Shown here one piece after another: positions 6,557-15,169 of a DNA stretch of 64,000 bases (position 1 is its first letter; each line of letters opens with the position of its first letter). A model generated the notes under the pieces. The model was not told where the DNA came from. It saw only the letters and a list, made by a program, of their open reading frames with translations, and did no database searches. Source of the DNA: JAWLHA01 sp041690535 (GTDB lineage: Bacteria > Pseudomonadota > Gammaproteobacteria > Thiohalomonadales > Thiohalomonadaceae); NCBI GenBank assembly GCA_041690535.1, contig JAWLHA010000005.1:51757-115756 (forward strand), given 5' to 3'. Position numbers and translations under genes: made by a program.

Positions 6557-8224
6557 TCAGGCCGCAACGTTCGGCAGCGCCGCGGCGAGGTCTGCCTCGG
6601 GGGTGGTGATGGGCTGGATGTTGAAGGCCTCGACGAGGGCGTTCAGCACTGCCGGGGTGAGGAACGCAGGCAGGCTTGGCCCCAGGCGAATGTTGCGGAT
6701 GCCGAGAGCCAAAAGGGTCAGCAGCACCGCGGCCGCCTTCTGTTCGAACCAGGAGAGCACCAGGGAGAGGGGCAGGTCATTGAGTTCGCAGTCGAATGCC
6801 TCGGCGAGGGCTGCGGCCACCTTGATGGCGGAGTAGCTGTCGTTGCACTGCCCCATGTCCAGCAGCCGGGGGATCCCGCCGATCTCGCCCAACGGTTCCC
6901 GGTTGAAGCGGTATTTGGCGCAGCCGAGGGTCAGAACTACGGTGTCCTTCGGCGTCTGGCGGACGAAGTCGGTGTAGTAATTGCGGCCGGGGGCGGCACC
7001 GTCGCAGCCTCCGACCAGGAAGAAGTGACGGATGGCGCCGGATTTGACCGCGCCAATCACGGTGTCGGCCACGCCCAGTACCGCGTCACGCCCGAAGCCG
7101 ATGGTGATGCGCTCCTCCGGCGCATCGGCGCTGAAGCCGGGGAGCGCCCTGGCGGCCTGAATCAGGACCGAGAAGTCGTGATTCTCCAAATGCCGCAGCC
7201 CGGGCCAACCCACCGGACCGGTGGTAAAAATGCGCTGGCGGTAGCTTGGCTGCGGCTCGATGATGCAGTTGGAGGTCATCAGCACGGGGCCGGGGAATTC
7301 GGAGAAGTCGCGCTGCTGGTCCTGCCAGGCCCCGCCGTAGTTGCCGACCAGGTGCGGATACTTCTTGAGCTCCGGATAGCTGTGGGCGGGCAGCATTTCG
7401 CCGTGGGTGTAGACGTTGATGCCGGTGCCGGCGGTCTGCTCCAGCAGGGCCGCCAGATCCGCCATGTCGTGGCCGCTGACCAGAATGGCCTTGCCTGCCA
7501 CCGGCGTGACCCGCACCGAGGTCGGCTCGGGGGTGCCGAAGGTGCCGGTATTGCCCGCATCGAGCAGTTCCATCACCTTCAGGTTGAGGTCGCCCAGCGC
7601 GAGGGCATTGGTCAGGAGCGCGCCAACGTCGGTCGGTTCGCTGGCGAGAAAGTCGAGGGCGTTTTCGATGCCCGCATAGACCTCAGCGCTCTCCTGCCCG
7701 AGCATGCGTGCATGGTGCGCGTAGGCGGCGACGCCCTTCAAGCCGTAGAGCACCAGCGCCCTTAGGCCGATCACGTCTTCGCCCACGCTCTCCGCCCCCC
7801 GGGTGATGGCCGCAGCCTGTGCCTGGGCGATCAGTGCGTCGATGTCGGCGGCCGGGACGAACGTGGCCGGCTCGGCGGGCGTCTCCAGCGGCTTGCCCTG
7901 GCTCTCGGCCGCCTGTTCGTAAGCGCCTTTGACACGGTCCCGCACCTTCGCCGCCTCGTGTACCAGTGCGGTGATGCGGGCGGGATTGAAGTTGACGTTG
8001 GTCAGGGTGGTGAACAGGGCGTTGATCATGAAGCCGCCGGCGGCATTGTCCGGCGTCCCCAGATCCCGGGCCCGCTTGGCGTACCAGCCGATCCCCTTCA
8101 CGGCGTGGATCAGCAGGTCCTGGAGGTCGGCTGTGGACTCGTCCTTGCCGCAGGCCCCGCGAGCGGAGGCGCAGCCCGCAGCATCGGCATTACGATAGGT
8201 CTGTTCGCACTGGTAGCAGAACAT
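6557..8224 (-). CDS. hcp: Hybrid cluster protein (hydroxylamine reductase / NO detoxification)
   Basis: A 555-residue protein, close to E. coli Hcp (550). The N-terminal cysteines C3, C6, C18 and C25 give the CX2CX11CX6C spacing of class II Hcp, which carries a 2Fe-2S cluster. Hybrid-cluster ligands are visible: His and Glu in YTHGEMLPAH, and Cys in LMTSNC, LVGGCDGA, LTLGCAKYR and DMGQCNDS. Hcp acts in the cytoplasm on hydroxylamine and nitric oxide and in S-nitrosylation. The start at 8224 is preceded by AGAGG at seven bases; an ATG at 8230 is too close to it. It is followed by its probable reductase, and an FNR/DNR-type site lies upstream. Confidence 0.95.
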   Translation of the reverse strand: MFCYQCEQTYRNADAAGCASARGACGKDESTADLQDLLIHAVKGIGWYAKRARDLGTPDNAAGGFMINALFTTLTNVNFNPARITALVHEAAKVRDRVKGAYEQAAESQGKPLETPAEPATFVPAADIDALIAQAQAAAITRGAESVGEDVIGLRALVLYGLKGVAAYAHHARMLGQESAEVYAGIENALDFLASEPTDVGALLTNALALGDLNLKVMELLDAGNTGTFGTPEPTSVRVTPVAGKAILVSGHDMADLAALLEQTAGTGINVYTHGEMLPAHSYPELKKYPHLVGNYGGAWQDQQRDFSEFPGPVLMTSNCIIEPQPSYRQRIFTTGPVGWPGLRHLENHDFSVLIQAARALPGFSADAPEERITIGFGRDAVLGVADTVIGAVKSGAIRHFFLVGGCDGAAPGRNYYTDFVRQTPKDTVVLTLGCAKYRFNREPLGEIGGIPRLLDMGQCNDSYSAIKVAAALAEAFDCELNDLPLSLVLSWFEQKAAAVLLTLLALGIRNIRLGPSLPAFLTPAVLNALVEAFNIQPITTPEADLAAALPNVAA

Positions 8225-8268
8225 AGGCATTCCTCTGGGGTTTGTGGGCATGTCGGAAAAGGGCGGGA

Positions 8269-8274
8269 ACACTA
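8269..8274 (-). promoter_or_regulatory. Candidate -10 element of the hcp promoter
   Basis: On the minus strand this reads TAGTGT. A transcription start about seven bases downstream (near 8262) puts the FNR-like palindrome at 8297-8310 exactly at -41.5, the class II activator position. No -35 match is needed or seen. Confidence 0.5.
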
Positions 8275-8296
8275 GAGAACGGGCCGGTGGGGGGCC

Positions 8297-8310
8297 TTGA
8301 TCCAGGTCAA
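8297..8310. promoter_or_regulatory. FNR/DNR/HcpR-type operator upstream of hcp
   Basis: TTGATCCAGGTCAA matches the FNR-family palindrome TTGAT-N4-ATCAA at nine of ten positions. It lies about 73 bases upstream of the hcp start codon. Hcp genes are commonly controlled by FNR, DNR or HcpR-type Crp/FNR regulators sensing anoxia or NO, so induction under those conditions is the natural inference. Which regulator binds cannot be told from the site. Confidence 0.65.
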
Positions 8311-8616
8311 GGCACTCTTGGCGCCTGCTTGTCAGCCTGCCCCCCCATAGGCATGGCAGCCGCGGGAGAGATCCGCCGGAGGGAGACCCTGGGCGGCGAC
8401 CGGGAGGTGAGGTCCGGGCGCAGCCAGGCCTCGAGCACCTCTCCCAAAGTACAAACTGATTCAGTTGGGCGAAAATCAATGTTAGGAGCTATATATGGTA
8501 GAGCTGAAATTAATTTAGATATTCGAAACTACCGATATCCTGTGTAATCTGCCGCAGAGACGCGTGGCAAAGTCCCCGCGGTGGAGTCGCCGGGAGGTGG
8601 CAAAAGGAGTCAGGAA

Positions 8617-9117
8617 ATGACGCAGCACGATGGAGAGAACAGTAAAGCCGTACCAGGGGCCTCACCGAGGCTGGAACTGATCGATCCCGAGGAGGATCTG
8701 AGCATCACTCGCCTGGCCAATGCCTTCGAGGCGAGCGCCAGGCGCTGGGAGCTGATCGTCTACCCGCTGCTGGTGGCCTTCGTGGTGCTTGCAGGTTATG
8801 GATTCTTCCTGGTCTATAACCTGACCCGCGACGTGGCGTCCCTGGCCCACAACGTCGCGGCGTTGACCGGCAGCATCGATCGCGTGGCCCGGGACATGCA
8901 GGCAGTGACGGGAGAGATGAGGAGCATTTCTGAGACGACGCGGACGATGTCGGTGCAAATGGGGGCCCTGGATCCCATGCGGGCAAACATGAACTCCATC
9001 GATCAGTCCACCCGCGCCATGGCGGCCAGTGCGGACATGATGCGTTACCAAATGGGGGCGCTGAACCACAATGTCGGGCGGCCCATCAGCCAGATGAGCA
9101 GCTTCATGCCCTGGTAA
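8617..9117 (+). CDS. Unknown membrane protein with long helical periplasmic region
   Basis: 166 residues. The start at 8617 has AAAGGAGT at a good distance; a GTG at 8581 does not. Residues about 43-65 (LIVYPLLVAFVVLAGYGFFLVYNL) form one transmembrane helix. The rest (about 66-150) is heptad-like with regularly spaced small and hydrophobic residues (VASLAHNVAALTGSIDRVARDM), suggesting a coiled coil resembling a chemoreceptor stalk. The C-terminus ends GRPISQMSSFMPW. I know no named function. Upstream, 8311-8616 holds an AT-rich patch around 8450-8545 that stands out from the local GC content. Confidence 0.7.
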   Translation: MTQHDGENSKAVPGASPRLELIDPEEDLSITRLANAFEASARRWELIVYPLLVAFVVLAGYGFFLVYNLTRDVASLAHNVAALTGSIDRVARDMQAVTGEMRSISETTRTMSVQMGALDPMRANMNSIDQSTRAMAASADMMRYQMGALNHNVGRPISQMSSFMPW

Positions 9118-9274
9118 GTCTCGTAAGGGGGCTCTCAAGCTCAAAACCGCTCCAGCACGGCCCGAGACCTTCCCCCGGACGCTTCTTCATCTCACGCACG
9201 TTCATTCCAACGGGAACTTTACTGCCCGTGAGTTCTGGTGACCTTCGTCAATGCGTTTGCGGGCCAGCTTCGCC

Positions 9275-10375
9275 TCAACCGGGGGCGATGTCCAGGGCGG
9301 TACCCCGGGCGTCGAACAGATGACACTCTTCCCCATCGAAGCCCAGTTGGGCCCCATCCCCTACCGAGAGTGGGTGATCGCCTAGGCCCCGCACCGTCAC
9401 CAAAGTGCCGGCCACCTCGACATAGAAATTGCTCTCTGCCCCAAGCCGCTCGACCTCCGTGATGGTGCCGGAGAGCAGCGGATTCTCCGGCTGCAGGACA
9501 ATGTGTTCGGGACGAATTCCGAGGGTGAGCGGATCCCCCGGGGCTACCGGCCCAATCACCCCGCGGATGCACACCCTCCCGCCTGAGGGGAGGGCTACGG
9601 TCACCTCCCGGGGGGAGACGGCAGCGACGCGGCCCGGGAGGAAATTCATTTGCGGTGAACCGATGAAACCGGCCACAAAGAGATTGCAGGGCCGGCGATA
9701 GAGCGCCATGGGGTCTCCCACCTGCTCCACACGACCGGCGTTGAGGACCACGATGGTGTGGCCCAGCGTCATCGCTTCGGTCTGGTCGTGGGTCACGTAG
9801 ACCATGGTCCCTGACAGCTCTCGCTGGAGCTTGGCCAGCTCCAGACGCATCTTTACCCGCAACGCGGCGTCCAGATTCGACAGTGGTTCGTCGAACAGAA
9901 AGACGCGCGGCTCGCGCACAATGGCCCGTCCGATGGCTACCCTCTGGCGCTGGCCGCCGGAGAGTTCCCGGGGCTTGCGCGCCAGCAGGGGGGCTATCTG
10001 CAGCATCTCCGCGGCGCGTTCCACCCGTGCGCGGATGGAGCGCTTGTCGTGGTGCGCCAGCCGCAGCCCAAAGGCCATGTTGTCGTAGACGCTCATGTGG
10101 GGGTAGAGGGCGTAGGACTGAAACACCATGGCGATGCCCCGTCGGGCCGGCGGCAGGTGGTCGACGCGCTCGCCGCCGATACGGATCGTCCCGGAGCTCA
10201 CCTCCTCAAGGCCCGCGATGAGGCGCAGCAGGGTGGATTTGCCGCAGCCCGAGGGGCCCACGAAGACGGTTAGCTGGTGATCGGCGATCTCGAGATCGAT
10301 GCCCTTGATGACCTCGATGCCGCCGAAGCGCTTGGTGATGTTCTCGAGGGTGATTGCCGCCATGGCGTCGCCCAT
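9275..10375 (-). CDS. Sugar ABC importer ATP-binding subunit (MalK/UgpC/ThuK type)
   Basis: 366 residues. Walker A GPSGCGKST, Q-loop VFQSYALYPH, signature LSGGQRQRVAIGRA, Walker B VFLFDEPLSNLD and H-loop VTHDQ are all intact. The C-terminal third is the TOBE/MalK regulatory region (LTLGIRPEHI). It energises import through the two permeases encoded just upstream. The start at 10375 overlaps the permease stop (TGATG) and follows AAGGGG; an ATG at 10363 is also possible. The frame stays open much further upstream, but that part is antisense-like shadow of the permease gene. Confidence 0.93.
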   Translation of the reverse strand: MGDAMAAITLENITKRFGGIEVIKGIDLEIADHQLTVFVGPSGCGKSTLLRLIAGLEEVSSGTIRIGGERVDHLPPARRGIAMVFQSYALYPHMSVYDNMAFGLRLAHHDKRSIRARVERAAEMLQIAPLLARKPRELSGGQRQRVAIGRAIVREPRVFLFDEPLSNLDAALRVKMRLELAKLQRELSGTMVYVTHDQTEAMTLGHTIVVLNAGRVEQVGDPMALYRRPCNLFVAGFIGSPQMNFLPGRVAAVSPREVTVALPSGGRVCIRGVIGPVAPGDPLTLGIRPEHIVLQPENPLLSGTITEVERLGAESNFYVEVAGTLVTVRGLGDHPLSVGDGAQLGFDGEECHLFDARGTALDIAPG

Positions 10376-11214
10376 CACCCCTTGATGGCCCCCGCCGTGA
10401 GCCCCGCGACGATCTTCCGCTGGAAGACCAGCACCAGCAGCACCAGAGGCACGGTCACGGTCACACTCGCGGCCATGATGTTTCCCCACGGCAGCTCGTA
10501 GGCGCTGGCGCCGCTGATCAGGGCGATGGCCACCGGCACGGTACGCATTTCGCTGGTGAGGGTGAAGGTGAGGGCAAAGAGAAACTCGTTCCAGGCGACG
10601 ATGAAGGCGAGCAGGCCGGTACTGACCAGGGCCGGCCCCATGAGCGGCAGGAAAATGCGGGTGAGGATCTGCCAGGGCGTGGCCCCATCCACCATGGCCG
10701 CCTCCTCCAGCTCCCGGGGCAGCTCCCGCATGAAGGTGGTGAGGACCCAGACGGTAAAAGGGAGGGTCATGATGAGGTAGGAGAGGGTGAGGCCGAAGAG
10801 GTTGTTGTACAGCCCCAGGGCGCTGATGAGTTCGAACATCCCCGAGAGGACCGCCACCTGGGGGAACATCGAGACCGCCAGGACCGAGAGCAGCAGCGGC
10901 CTGCGGCCGCGAAACTCCACGCGGCCGAAGGCGTAGGCGGCGGTCACCGCAAGGGTCAGGGAGATGGCCTCGGTGGCAAGGGAGACCGCGAAGGAGTTGA
11001 GGATGTTGCGGCCGAAGGGCTGCTCCTGAAAGACCGTCACGTAGTTCTGCCAGGCGGGGTCGCGGGGGATGAACTCCACCGTGAAGAGCGCGCTGCCGCT
11101 CTGGAGGGAGGAGACGACCGCCCAGTAGAAGGGGAAGACCGCATAGAGGAGGAGCAGTGCGATCAAAAGGTAAAACCCCAGCGCCCCGATCCACTTTCGC
11201 ACGCGCCACCCCAT
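10375..11214 (-). CDS. Sugar ABC importer permease (MalG/UgpE type)
   Basis: 279 residues with about six transmembrane helices. The cytoplasmic EAA loop is visible as ELEEAAMVDGATPWQILTRIFLPLMGP, which docks on the ATPase. The start at 11214 lies on the stop codon of the preceding permease. The C-terminal FQRKIVAGLTAGAIKG is the standard MalG-family ending. Confidence 0.93.
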   Translation of the reverse strand: MGWRVRKWIGALGFYLLIALLLLYAVFPFYWAVVSSLQSGSALFTVEFIPRDPAWQNYVTVFQEQPFGRNILNSFAVSLATEAISLTLAVTAAYAFGRVEFRGRRPLLLSVLAVSMFPQVAVLSGMFELISALGLYNNLFGLTLSYLIMTLPFTVWVLTTFMRELPRELEEAAMVDGATPWQILTRIFLPLMGPALVSTGLLAFIVAWNEFLFALTFTLTSEMRTVPVAIALISGASAYELPWGNIMAASVTVTVPLVLLVLVFQRKIVAGLTAGAIKG

Positions 11215-12158
11215 TACCGCGCCCCCGGGGTGAGCTTGACCCGACCGAGGGTGATGAACAGCGCGGTGACCAGGGCGATCACGAAGAAGAGGAGGGTGGA
11301 GGCGGCTGATCCATAGCCCACGTCCTGGAAATCCACCAGATGTTGGCGCGCGTAGACCGACATGGTGATGGTGTCGGGGCTGTTGGCGGTGAGCACATAG
11401 ACCAGATCGAAGATGCGCAACGCATCGAGGGTCCGGAAGATCACCGCCACCATGAGCGCCGGGGTGATGAGGGGGAGGGTGATGCGGAAGAAGACCCTTG
11501 TGGGATGGACCCCGTCGACCCGCGCAGCCTCATAGAGCTCGCCAGGCACCAGCTGCAGGGCCGCCAGGGCCAACAGCGCCACGAACGGTGTGGTCTTCCA
11601 CACGTCCACCGCCACCACCGCGGCCAGGGCCAGGCCGGGATCGGCGGTCCAGGCCCAGGGTTCGGCAATAAGACCCAGCCCGAGAAGCAGGTGGTTGATG
11701 ACGCCGTAGATGTCGTTGTACATCCACTGCCACATTTTGGCCGAGACGACCGTGGGGATGGCCCAGGGGATGAGCACCGCGGCACGCATCAGGCCGCGCC
11801 CGCGCAGGTGAGCGTTGAGGGTGAGGGCGATGACCAGCCCCAGCACGAGCTCAAGAGACACGGATGCTGCAGTAAAGGCAAGGGTGTTGCGTACCGCTTG
11901 CCACCAGATGGGATCGTCCAGCAACAGGGCGTAGTTATGGAGCCCCACGAACCCGTACGCCCCCAACTCCGAGAGCAAGGCATCCGTGAAGGAGAAATAG
12001 ATGGTACGCAGCAGCGGCCACCCTGCGACCAGCGCCAGGATCACCAACATCGGCGCGGCGAACAGCCAGGCCGAGCGCGCCCGCAGCCGGGTCAGCGGGG
12101 TCAGCTCTCTGGCCGTCCCCTTCAGCCGGGCGGGCCGGGTCTGGGGATCACCAGCCAT
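11214..12158 (-). CDS. Sugar ABC importer permease (MalF/UgpA/ThuF type)
   Basis: 314 residues. After a short cytoplasmic leader come about six membrane helices; the EAA loop reads ELYEAARVDGVHPTRVFFRITLPLITPAL. It overlaps the end of the binding-protein gene by 11 bases and the next permease by one, showing translational coupling. It forms the translocation pore with the MalG-type subunit. Confidence 0.93.
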   Translation of the reverse strand: MAGDPQTRPARLKGTARELTPLTRLRARSAWLFAAPMLVILALVAGWPLLRTIYFSFTDALLSELGAYGFVGLHNYALLLDDPIWWQAVRNTLAFTAASVSLELVLGLVIALTLNAHLRGRGLMRAAVLIPWAIPTVVSAKMWQWMYNDIYGVINHLLLGLGLIAEPWAWTADPGLALAAVVAVDVWKTTPFVALLALAALQLVPGELYEAARVDGVHPTRVFFRITLPLITPALMVAVIFRTLDALRIFDLVYVLTANSPDTITMSVYARQHLVDFQDVGYGSAASTLLFFVIALVTALFITLGRVKLTPGAR

Positions 12159-13407
12159 CGCCGTTCAGCCGCTGCAGTCGGCGTTCAAGGCGGGCCAGGC
12201 TCGAGGCGGAATCGCGCTTGCCGGAGAGGGTGGTGTGGACCGCTGTCCAGAAGGCGTTGGAGACCTGGTTGTAGCGCACGCCGGTGATACGGGAGGGGCG
12301 CGCCACCGCTTGCTCCAGAATGGCGACAAGCTCGCCCGTGAGCGGATTGGCCGACTCGATGGCCTCACTCTCGTAGAGATCGCGGTAGGTGGGATTGTAC
12401 CCCCCGATGAGGGCCCTGCGTTTTTGCTCCTGCCGGGAGGTGAGATACTTCACCAGATCGGTGGCCTCCGCGGGCACCCGGGAGTAGCGGGAGACCGCCA
12501 GGGACCAGCCCCCCAACGTGCCGGTGTGTCGACCCTCGGCGCCCCCCCGGGGCAGCGGTGCGATGCCCACCTTGCCTTGCACCGGGCTGTCCTCCCCATT
12601 GACCAGTGGCCAGGCGTAGGGCCAGTTGCGCATGAATACCGCCTGCCCCGACTGGAACACCCCCCGCGCCTGCTCCTCATCGTAGTTGAGGACCCCGATG
12701 GGGGTGATCTCGCCCACCCATGAGGCGGCCAGCGCCAGCGCTTCGGCGGCGCGGGGGTTGTTGATCGTGATCCGTCCGTCGTCCGCGACGATGGTGCCCC
12801 CGTTGTGACTGTGGATCCACTCCAGTGCGTTGCAGGTCAGCCCCTCGTAGGCTCGCCCCTGCCAGACGAAGCCCCACACCCGCGGACGGCCTGCGGCCCG
12901 CTCCCGCACCTGGATGATTCGGGCGGTTTCGCCAAGCTCAGTCCAGCTTTGAGGAACCGGGCGCCCGTACCTCTGCAGCAGGTCGGCACGGTAGTAGAGG
13001 AGGCCGGCATCGACAAACCACGGCAGGGCCAACAGGCGCCCGTCCACCCGGTTGTTTTCGACCACGACCTCAAACTGCGCCTGGAGCCGGTGGACCTCCA
13101 CATAAGGGGAGAGGTCAAGGAAGTGGCGGTGGAGAATGCCGGGCCAGATCACGTCGATTTGGAAGATGTCGATATCGGGCGATTGGGCCGCCAGGAGCTG
13201 CTGGTAGAGGGCCAGGCGGTCGGTGGTGGAGTTGGGCGTGGAGACCACGGCCACCCGGTTTCCCGTCTCTCTCGCCCACGCCTCGGCCCCTTCCCGGCAG
13301 ATGGTCAGCTCCAGGCCGACCGCCCCGCAGGAGATGGAGACGGTGGCGCTCCATCCGACACCCGGGAGCAGTACCGCGGCGAAAAGGAGGCGTCTGAGGG
13401 GCAGCAT
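12148..13407 (-). CDS. Sugar/compatible-solute ABC substrate-binding protein
   Basis: 419 residues with a Sec signal peptide (LRRLLFAAVLLPGVGWSA). The family 1 extracellular solute-binding fold is recognisable from DIDIFQIDVIWPGILH, LLALPWFVDAGLLYYRADLL and MRNWPYAWPLV. The closest type I recall is ThuE/trehalose-maltose binding protein, with glucosylglycerol (Ggt) carriers as the alternative. No glycoside hydrolase or regulator gene is adjacent, so the sugar cannot be assigned. It is the first gene of the four-gene importer operon; no Cys lipobox is seen, so it should be soluble in the periplasm. Confidence 0.9.
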   Translation of the reverse strand: MLPLRRLLFAAVLLPGVGWSATVSISCGAVGLELTICREGAEAWARETGNRVAVVSTPNSTTDRLALYQQLLAAQSPDIDIFQIDVIWPGILHRHFLDLSPYVEVHRLQAQFEVVVENNRVDGRLLALPWFVDAGLLYYRADLLQRYGRPVPQSWTELGETARIIQVRERAAGRPRVWGFVWQGRAYEGLTCNALEWIHSHNGGTIVADDGRITINNPRAAEALALAASWVGEITPIGVLNYDEEQARGVFQSGQAVFMRNWPYAWPLVNGEDSPVQGKVGIAPLPRGGAEGRHTGTLGGWSLAVSRYSRVPAEATDLVKYLTSRQEQKRRALIGGYNPTYRDLYESEAIESANPLTGELVAILEQAVARPSRITGVRYNQVSNAFWTAVHTTLSGKRDSASSLARLERRLQRLNGDGW

Positions 13408-13678
13408 GCGTGTTTTTCCAGCGGTCCGGCCTTCGGCACAGCAGCGGTTGCAACTGGGGTGCCGCCGGCGACAAACACCCGGGCAGTATCCCTCAGTGTA
13501 GCGGCTGCGCAGGTCACGGGCCCTTCGGGAGTGATTCTGCGCACGGTCTCACCCGCAGAACCACGCTCTTGAGCACTGCATGGGAAAGCCCGCAGCGAAG
13601 GACTCTTCGAGACGTTCGGGACAACTCCAGAACTGCTAATCTCACCGCAACCCAAGGCAGAGCGGATGGTTCAAAACC
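13408..13678. other. Divergent intergenic region, no gene seen
   Basis: Lies between the minus-strand importer operon and plus-strand genes, so it should carry both promoters. I find no strong -35/-10 pair. A perfect small palindrome, ATGGTTCAAAACCAT, sits at 13666-13680 at the start of the small frame below and could be an operator. Confidence 0.35.
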
Positions 13679-13774
13679 ATGGAGTTGGCCAGTGATGTAT
13701 TCGAATTCGACAGCACCGGAGAACACCTCCTGGAGCAGGCGGAACTGAACGTTGATTTCAACCGCCCCCGGTGA
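13679..13774 (+). CDS. Possible 31-aa leader-type ORF
   Basis: ATG at 13679, stop TGA at 13772-13774. The product is acidic (MELASDVFEFDSTGEHLLEQ and onward). Its stop overlaps the GTG at 13771 used by the next gene (GTGA), as expected for translational coupling. No clear RBS. It could equally be the remnant of a longer gene; coding is unproven. Confidence 0.3.
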   Translation: MELASDVFEFDSTGEHLLEQAELNVDFNRPR

Positions 13775-14343
13775 CCCCAGTGACAGAGCTGTCCGGACAA
13801 GGACCGTTTGTTCACCGCATCGATGGCTCCGATGCCATCGTCTACGTGAACGATGAGTGGGTCCGGTTCGCCAAGGCGAATGACGCCCCGGGACTGACGC
13901 GAAAAACTGTGCTGCACCGCTGCCTCTGGGATTTCATCGCCTCGCCAGAAGTCGCCGTTCTACATCAGTCCCTGGCCAACCGCGTGCGCGCCCTGGGCAA
14001 GAGTGTGCGCTTGCCGTTTCGCTGTGATTCCCCTGGCCTGCGACGCTGCCTGGAGATGGAGGTCATCCCTCTGGGCGGTGGGGGGGTGGAGTACCGTTGC
14101 TGGCTGATCCATGTGGAGGCGCGCCCGCCGGTATCGGTTCTCCGATCCGACATCCCGCGGACCGATGCGCTGGTCCGCATTTGTAGCTGGTGCCGCAGAA
14201 TCGAGGCGGGGGAGGCCGGGTGGGTTGAACTGGAGGAGGGCATTCGGCGGCTCGGCCTCTTCGAGGCCGAGGCCGTGCCGGGGATCTCGCACACCATCTG
14301 CGACGTCTGCCTGGCGGTGCTGACCAACGAACCGGGAAGCTGA
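13771..14343 (+). CDS. PAS-like protein with two Cys pairs, unknown function
   Basis: 190 residues. The N-terminal part (FVHRIDGSDAIVYVNDEWVRFAKAND, then a CLWDFIASPEV helix) looks like a PAS-type fold. The C-terminal part carries CSWCRRI at about residue 136 and ICDVCLAVL near the end, a CxxC...CxxC arrangement that could bind zinc or a redox cofactor. Proteins with this CSWCxR...CxxC ending occur near PAS/kinase signalling genes in proteobacteria, but no defined function is known to me. The GTG start at 13771 has no strong RBS and overlaps the preceding small frame; GTG at 13780 is an alternative. Confidence 0.65.
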   Translation: MTPVTELSGQGPFVHRIDGSDAIVYVNDEWVRFAKANDAPGLTRKTVLHRCLWDFIASPEVAVLHQSLANRVRALGKSVRLPFRCDSPGLRRCLEMEVIPLGGGGVEYRCWLIHVEARPPVSVLRSDIPRTDALVRICSWCRRIEAGEAGWVELEEGIRRLGLFEAEAVPGISHTICDVCLAVLTNEPGS

Positions 14344-14388
14344 CTCGGGTTCATTTCACCGCGTCAGGGGGCAGGCACCACCCCAACC

Positions 14389-14462
14389 AGGATAAACGCA
14401 TACTTACCCAAGGACTTACATCGCTCACAGCACGGCCGTGATGTGAGTATGCGTTCACCCTG
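14389..14462. repeat. Palindromic repeat, family A, copy 3
   Basis: Arms AGGATAAACGCATACTTA and GAGTATGCGTTCACCCT flank AAGGACTTACATCGCTCACA and a perfect CACGGCCGTG palindrome. The inner motif runs in the opposite direction to that in copy 1. The right end contains the stop codon of the membrane-protein gene encoded on the other strand. Confidence 0.9.
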
Positions 14463-14970
14463 CCACCCCAACGCCCGCCGGAGCGGGAAACCGTTTGACG
14501 ATGCCATCGGGGACCTCCCCCCGGGCGGCCTGATTGGCACCGTTCCACGCCAGGACGAAGTTCACCAGCACGAGAATCACCGTGGGCATGACGGCGATGC
14601 GGATGAACACGGTGAACATGATCTTCCGGGTCTCCGGATTTTCGATCCCGAGGGTGAGCAGCCACGCCAGCAGCAGGATCGTCCCGGTCAGGGCATAGCC
14701 GATCATCAGGACCTTGCAGTTACGGAACGCCAGCTTCCAGTGAGCCATGCGGAACCATTGGCCGCTCCTCTCGAGGGCCTTGGCCCGCAGGAAGATGTAG
14801 GTGATCACGAGGCCGGAGAAGAACAGCGGGATGAGCAACCCCCAGGCGCCTATGCCGACCGCGATGGAGGCGGGAGCCAGCAGGAGGTGAAATCCCGCCA
14901 GATTGACCATGAAGAGCTCATGGGGGGCTTTGCCCTGGGCCTTCAGCTCGGGGCTGATGTCGTACTGCAT
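14455..14970 (-). CDS. Unknown four-helix membrane protein
   Basis: 171 residues. The start at 14970 is set by GGAGG five bases upstream; further in-frame codons to 15090 lack an RBS and translate unnaturally. Hydrophobic segments are about residues 22-40, 43-60, 89-111 and 124-145. Conserved-looking polar stretches lie between them (RAKALERSGQWFRMAHWKLAFRNCK). I do not recognise the family. Its TGA stop is inside the family A repeat, and the last residues (GVGVAG) are near or within repeat sequence, so the native end may have been longer. Confidence 0.7.
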   Translation of the reverse strand: MQYDISPELKAQGKAPHELFMVNLAGFHLLLAPASIAVGIGAWGLLIPLFFSGLVITYIFLRAKALERSGQWFRMAHWKLAFRNCKVLMIGYALTGTILLLAWLLTLGIENPETRKIMFTVFIRIAVMPTVILVLVNFVLAWNGANQAARGEVPDGIVKRFPAPAGVGVAG

Positions 14971-15169
14971 GAGACCTCCGTCGGGAGTGGATTGCATTAG
15001 CGTTCGCTTATGAAAGGTACTCCCGCTCCGCTCCCAGGCGCAACAGGGTATTGCGGGGGAGTTGAGGCAAGTCAATTGGCGTTTCGCCACCTTGGGCGCG
15101 CTTAGCAGAACCGTCTTGGTGGGCCTGTACCCTCAAACCCCGGACTGCGCACCGGCGCACGGCATAACG

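Noticed and set aside
10376..11209. Long N-terminal extension of the ABC ATPase frame
   Set aside because: It overlaps the whole permease gene in another frame and has Pro/His/Gly-rich shadow composition. The ATPase starts at the TGATG overlap at 10375.
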